Of a DNA stretch of 8,640 bases, positions 6,993 to 8,640 are shown one piece after another. The notes below the pieces were generated by a model. It searched no databases, had not been told where the DNA came from, and saw only the letters and a list, made by a program, of their open reading frames with translations. How positions within the stretch are numbered: position 1 is the stretch's first letter; every line of letters starts with the position of its first letter. A program made the translations under genes and the position numbers. Source of the stretch: Tyzzerella sp963558545 (GTDB lineage Bacteria; Bacillota; Clostridia; Lachnospirales; CAG-274); NCBI RefSeq assembly GCF_963558545.1, contig NZ_CAUWHO010000064.1, positions 1 through 8,640 of the forward strand, written 5' to 3'.

Positions 6993-8372
6993 TTAAGCTT
7001 CGTCTAAAAATACTCTATATCCTTTAAAAGCTTCATATATATCTGCTTTACTTGTTATTTCCCAAGGTGCGTGCATACATAAAACAGCTACACCACTATC
7101 TATTACTTGCATTCCATAATTTGCAAGTATATAAGCTATTGTGCCACCACCACCAAGGTCTACTTTACCAAGCTCTGCTGTTTGGAAAGTAACATTATTT
7201 TTTTCCATAATATTTCTTAAGTGTGCAATATATTCTGGATTAGCATCATTAGAGCCACCTTTCCCACCAGAACCTGTAAATTTATTAAATACAAGACCTT
7301 TTGCAAAATATGCAGAGTTTTTCTTTTCATAAGCACTTCCATATAATGGGTCATAAGCTGCACTAACATCTGAAGATAACATTTTAGAATTTTCTAATGT
7401 GCGTCTAAGCTTTAAGCTAGAATATTGTCCCATTCTATCCATAAGCTCTGCTAAGCTATTTTCAAAAAATCTACCCTGCATACCAGTAGCTCCAACACTA
7501 CCTATTTCTTCTTTATCTACTAATATACAACAAGTAGTTCTTTTAACTGGCTTATCTTCAAGCATAGCCATTAAAGATGTAAATGCACACACTCTATCAT
7601 CTTGTCCATATGCCATTATCATACTTTTATCTATACCACATTCTCTAGCTTTACCAGCTGGTACAATTTCTAATTCTGCCGATAAAAAGTCTTCTTCTTC
7701 TATGTTATAAGTATCCTTTAAAAGTTTTAAAACATTGGCTTTTACAGCATCTTTTTCTTCACTTTTTAAAGGCTTATTTGCTATTAAAAGGTCCAAATTT
7801 TCCCCCTCTACAACCAATCTAGCAGTTTTATCCATTTGTTCTCTTGAAAGGTGTGCCAATAAATCTGTAATAACAAAAACAGGGTCCTCATCTTTTTCAC
7901 CAATATTTATAGTAACTTTTGTACCGTCTTTTTTAATAATAACACCGTGTAATGCAAGAGGCATAGCTACCCATTGGTATTTTTTAATACCACCATAATA
8001 ATGTGTATCTAAAAATGCAAGTTCACTATCTTCATATAATGGATTTTGCTTAACATCTATACGAGGCGAGTCTATATGTGCACCTAGTATGTTCATACCA
8101 TTTTCTATATCTTCCTCACCTATTTGGTATAAAACAATGGCTTTATTCATACATACAGCATATACTTTATCACCTGTTTTTAAAGACCCGTTATCTTTTA
8201 TTATATCTTTTAAATCTTTATATCCTACCTTTTTAGCTAAATCTACAGTAAGGTCTACACATTCCCTTTCTGTTTTACCAGCATCAAGCATTTCTCTATA
8301 TTTAGAATTAATTTTTTCAAGTTCTTCTAGTTGTTTTTCGTCATAACCTTTCCAACAATTTTCTCTTTTCAT
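6993..8372 (-). CDS. apeA: M18 family zinc aminopeptidase (aminopeptidase I type)
   Basis: This is a cytoplasmic metallo-aminopeptidase that removes N-terminal residues from peptides; in eukaryotic relatives (DNPEP, yeast Ape1) it forms tetrahedral dodecamers. The 459 residues match bacterial M18 'aminopeptidase 1' proteins. The dinuclear metal site can be read off: His99 in GAHIDSPR, bridging Asp258 in GQDDR, the general base Glu288 and ligand Glu289 in DKEEIGS, Asp335 in SSDVSAAYDP, and His434 in CMHAPWE. GGKGGSNDANPEY (369-381) is another conserved segment. Spacing agrees with human DNPEP. No signal peptide is present. The ATG at 8372 has GGTGA (8377-8381) close by and AAAAGGTG (8383-8390) further up. 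It has its own promoter and is convergent with the wall genes. Hand counts of a few stretches look less AT-rich than lon, which could reflect high expression. The symbol follows the clostridial 'M18 aminopeptidase 1' naming; specificity cannot be inferred. Confidence 0.95.
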   Translation of the reverse strand: MKRENCWKGYDEKQLEELEKINSKYREMLDAGKTERECVDLTVDLAKKVGYKDLKDIIKDNGSLKTGDKVYAVCMNKAIVLYQIGEEDIENGMNILGAHIDSPRIDVKQNPLYEDSELAFLDTHYYGGIKKYQWVAMPLALHGVIIKKDGTKVTINIGEKDEDPVFVITDLLAHLSREQMDKTARLVVEGENLDLLIANKPLKSEEKDAVKANVLKLLKDTYNIEEEDFLSAELEIVPAGKARECGIDKSMIMAYGQDDRVCAFTSLMAMLEDKPVKRTTCCILVDKEEIGSVGATGMQGRFFENSLAELMDRMGQYSSLKLRRTLENSKMLSSDVSAAYDPLYGSAYEKKNSAYFAKGLVFNKFTGSGGKGGSNDANPEYIAHLRNIMEKNNVTFQTAELGKVDLGGGGTIAYILANYGMQVIDSGVAVLCMHAPWEITSKADIYEAFKGYRVFLDEA

Positions 8373-8419
8373 AAAATCACCACACCTTTTACAATTTTAA
8401 ATATAATATTTATTTTAAT

Positions 8420-8460
8420 AATTTTATCAATAAAACAATATTATGTCAATTGATAAAATT
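8420..8460. repeat. 12-bp inverted repeat bracketing the aminopeptidase promoter (possible operator)
   Basis: AATTTTATCAAT (8420-8431) and ATTGATAAAATT (8449-8460) are exact reverse complements with 17 bases between. One arm covers the -10 box and the other abuts and touches the -35 box of the promoter at 8421-8449. On the minus strand no T run follows, so it is not a usual intrinsic terminator for the upstream gene. A regulator binding both arms would cover the promoter; that role is inferred. Confidence 0.5.
8421..8449 (-). promoter_or_regulatory. apeA: Sigma-A type promoter for the M18 aminopeptidase gene
   Basis: On the minus strand a perfect TTGACA (8444-8449) is followed by a 17-base spacer and TAAAAT (8421-8426), five of six matches to TATAAT. 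The start would be near 8414, giving a leader of about 40 bases. The -35 box lies immediately upstream of, and partly in, the last codons of the preceding gene. Confidence 0.7.
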
Positions 8461-8640
8461 CAATTAACTTTCCTTTATCTATAAAGCTTATTTTATTAGT
8501 TAAACCATTTTCATTTATATTATAACACAAAGAAAAATATACATTATTATTTTCTATATTATATATTTTATTTATTAAATTTACGTTTTTTTTAATTTCA
8601 TTTAAAGATATATTAGAAAAATTTAACTTTAATCCTATCC
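8441..8640 (-). CDS. 3' end of an unidentified gene, cut by the right window edge
   Basis: One minus-strand frame stays open from the window edge for 65 codons to a TAA at 8441-8443, while the other two minus-strand frames hit stops within the first few codons. In DNA this rich in A and T, where TAA is frequent, a run of that length is good evidence for coding. The visible tail is rich in Asn, Ile and Lys, and ends in a segment NKISFIDKGKLIEFYQLT. It has no membrane segment and alternates polar and hydrophobic residues like a beta-rich soluble domain. I do not recognise the family. Its stop is 68 bases before the aminopeptidase start on the same strand. The aminopeptidase promoter overlaps its last codons, so the two genes can be expressed separately, and I see no terminator between them. 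Confidence 0.72.
   Translation of the reverse strand, partial: IGLKLNFSNISLNEIKKNVNLINKIYNIENNNVYFSLCYNINENGLTNKISFIDKGKLIEFYQLT

Noticed and set aside
7141..8346. Several plus-strand open frames of 63-103 codons inside the aminopeptidase gene
   Set aside because: They are Ser/Phe/Pro-rich mirror translations of a conserved M18 enzyme with its own promoter and binding site.
1..8640. tRNA, rRNA, riboswitch, CRISPR array, insertion sequence or toxin-antitoxin pair
   Set aside because: No cloverleaf, no regularly spaced repeats, no transposase motifs and no long GC-richer structured leader could be found in the gaps.

Overview
The window is very AT-rich chromosomal DNA with short intergenic gaps, strong AGGAG-type ribosome binding sites, consensus sigma-A promoters and heavy use of ATA, TTA and AAA codons. 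This points to a low-GC Gram-positive bacterium of the Clostridia. The small membrane protein beside engB resembles one I associate with Lachnospiraceae-type genomes, but I cannot name genus or species. Nothing suggests a phage, plasmid, insertion sequence, CRISPR array or defence island. This looks like ordinary housekeeping DNA, and I did not find an undescribed system.

Layout. On the minus strand, from about 4680 down to 1, a probable single transcription unit reads lon (ATP-dependent protease), engB (ribosome-assembly GTPase), a small membrane-anchored protein of unknown function, aroD (type I 3-dehydroquinate dehydratase), and the first 35 codons of a membrane protein cut by the left edge. 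lon-engB is a pairing known in Bacillus-type genomes. A weak terminator-like hairpin lies between the unknown gene and aroD.

On the plus strand, uppP (undecaprenyl-diphosphate phosphatase) and a D-Ala-D-Ala carboxypeptidase gene run from about 4740 to 6822. Both act in peptidoglycan metabolism: UppP regenerates the lipid carrier and the carboxypeptidase trims stem peptides. uppP and lon diverge from a 213-bp gap holding two back-to-back promoters. The carboxypeptidase ends in a perfect, apparently bidirectional terminator.

From the right, on the minus strand, comes an M18 aminopeptidase gene (6993-8372), convergent with the carboxypeptidase gene. It has its own promoter, which is embedded in a 12-bp inverted repeat and overlaps the tail of another minus-strand gene cut by the right edge (last 65 codons visible). 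The two edge genes and the start choices for lon and the unknown gene are the main additions beyond a simple open-frame scan.
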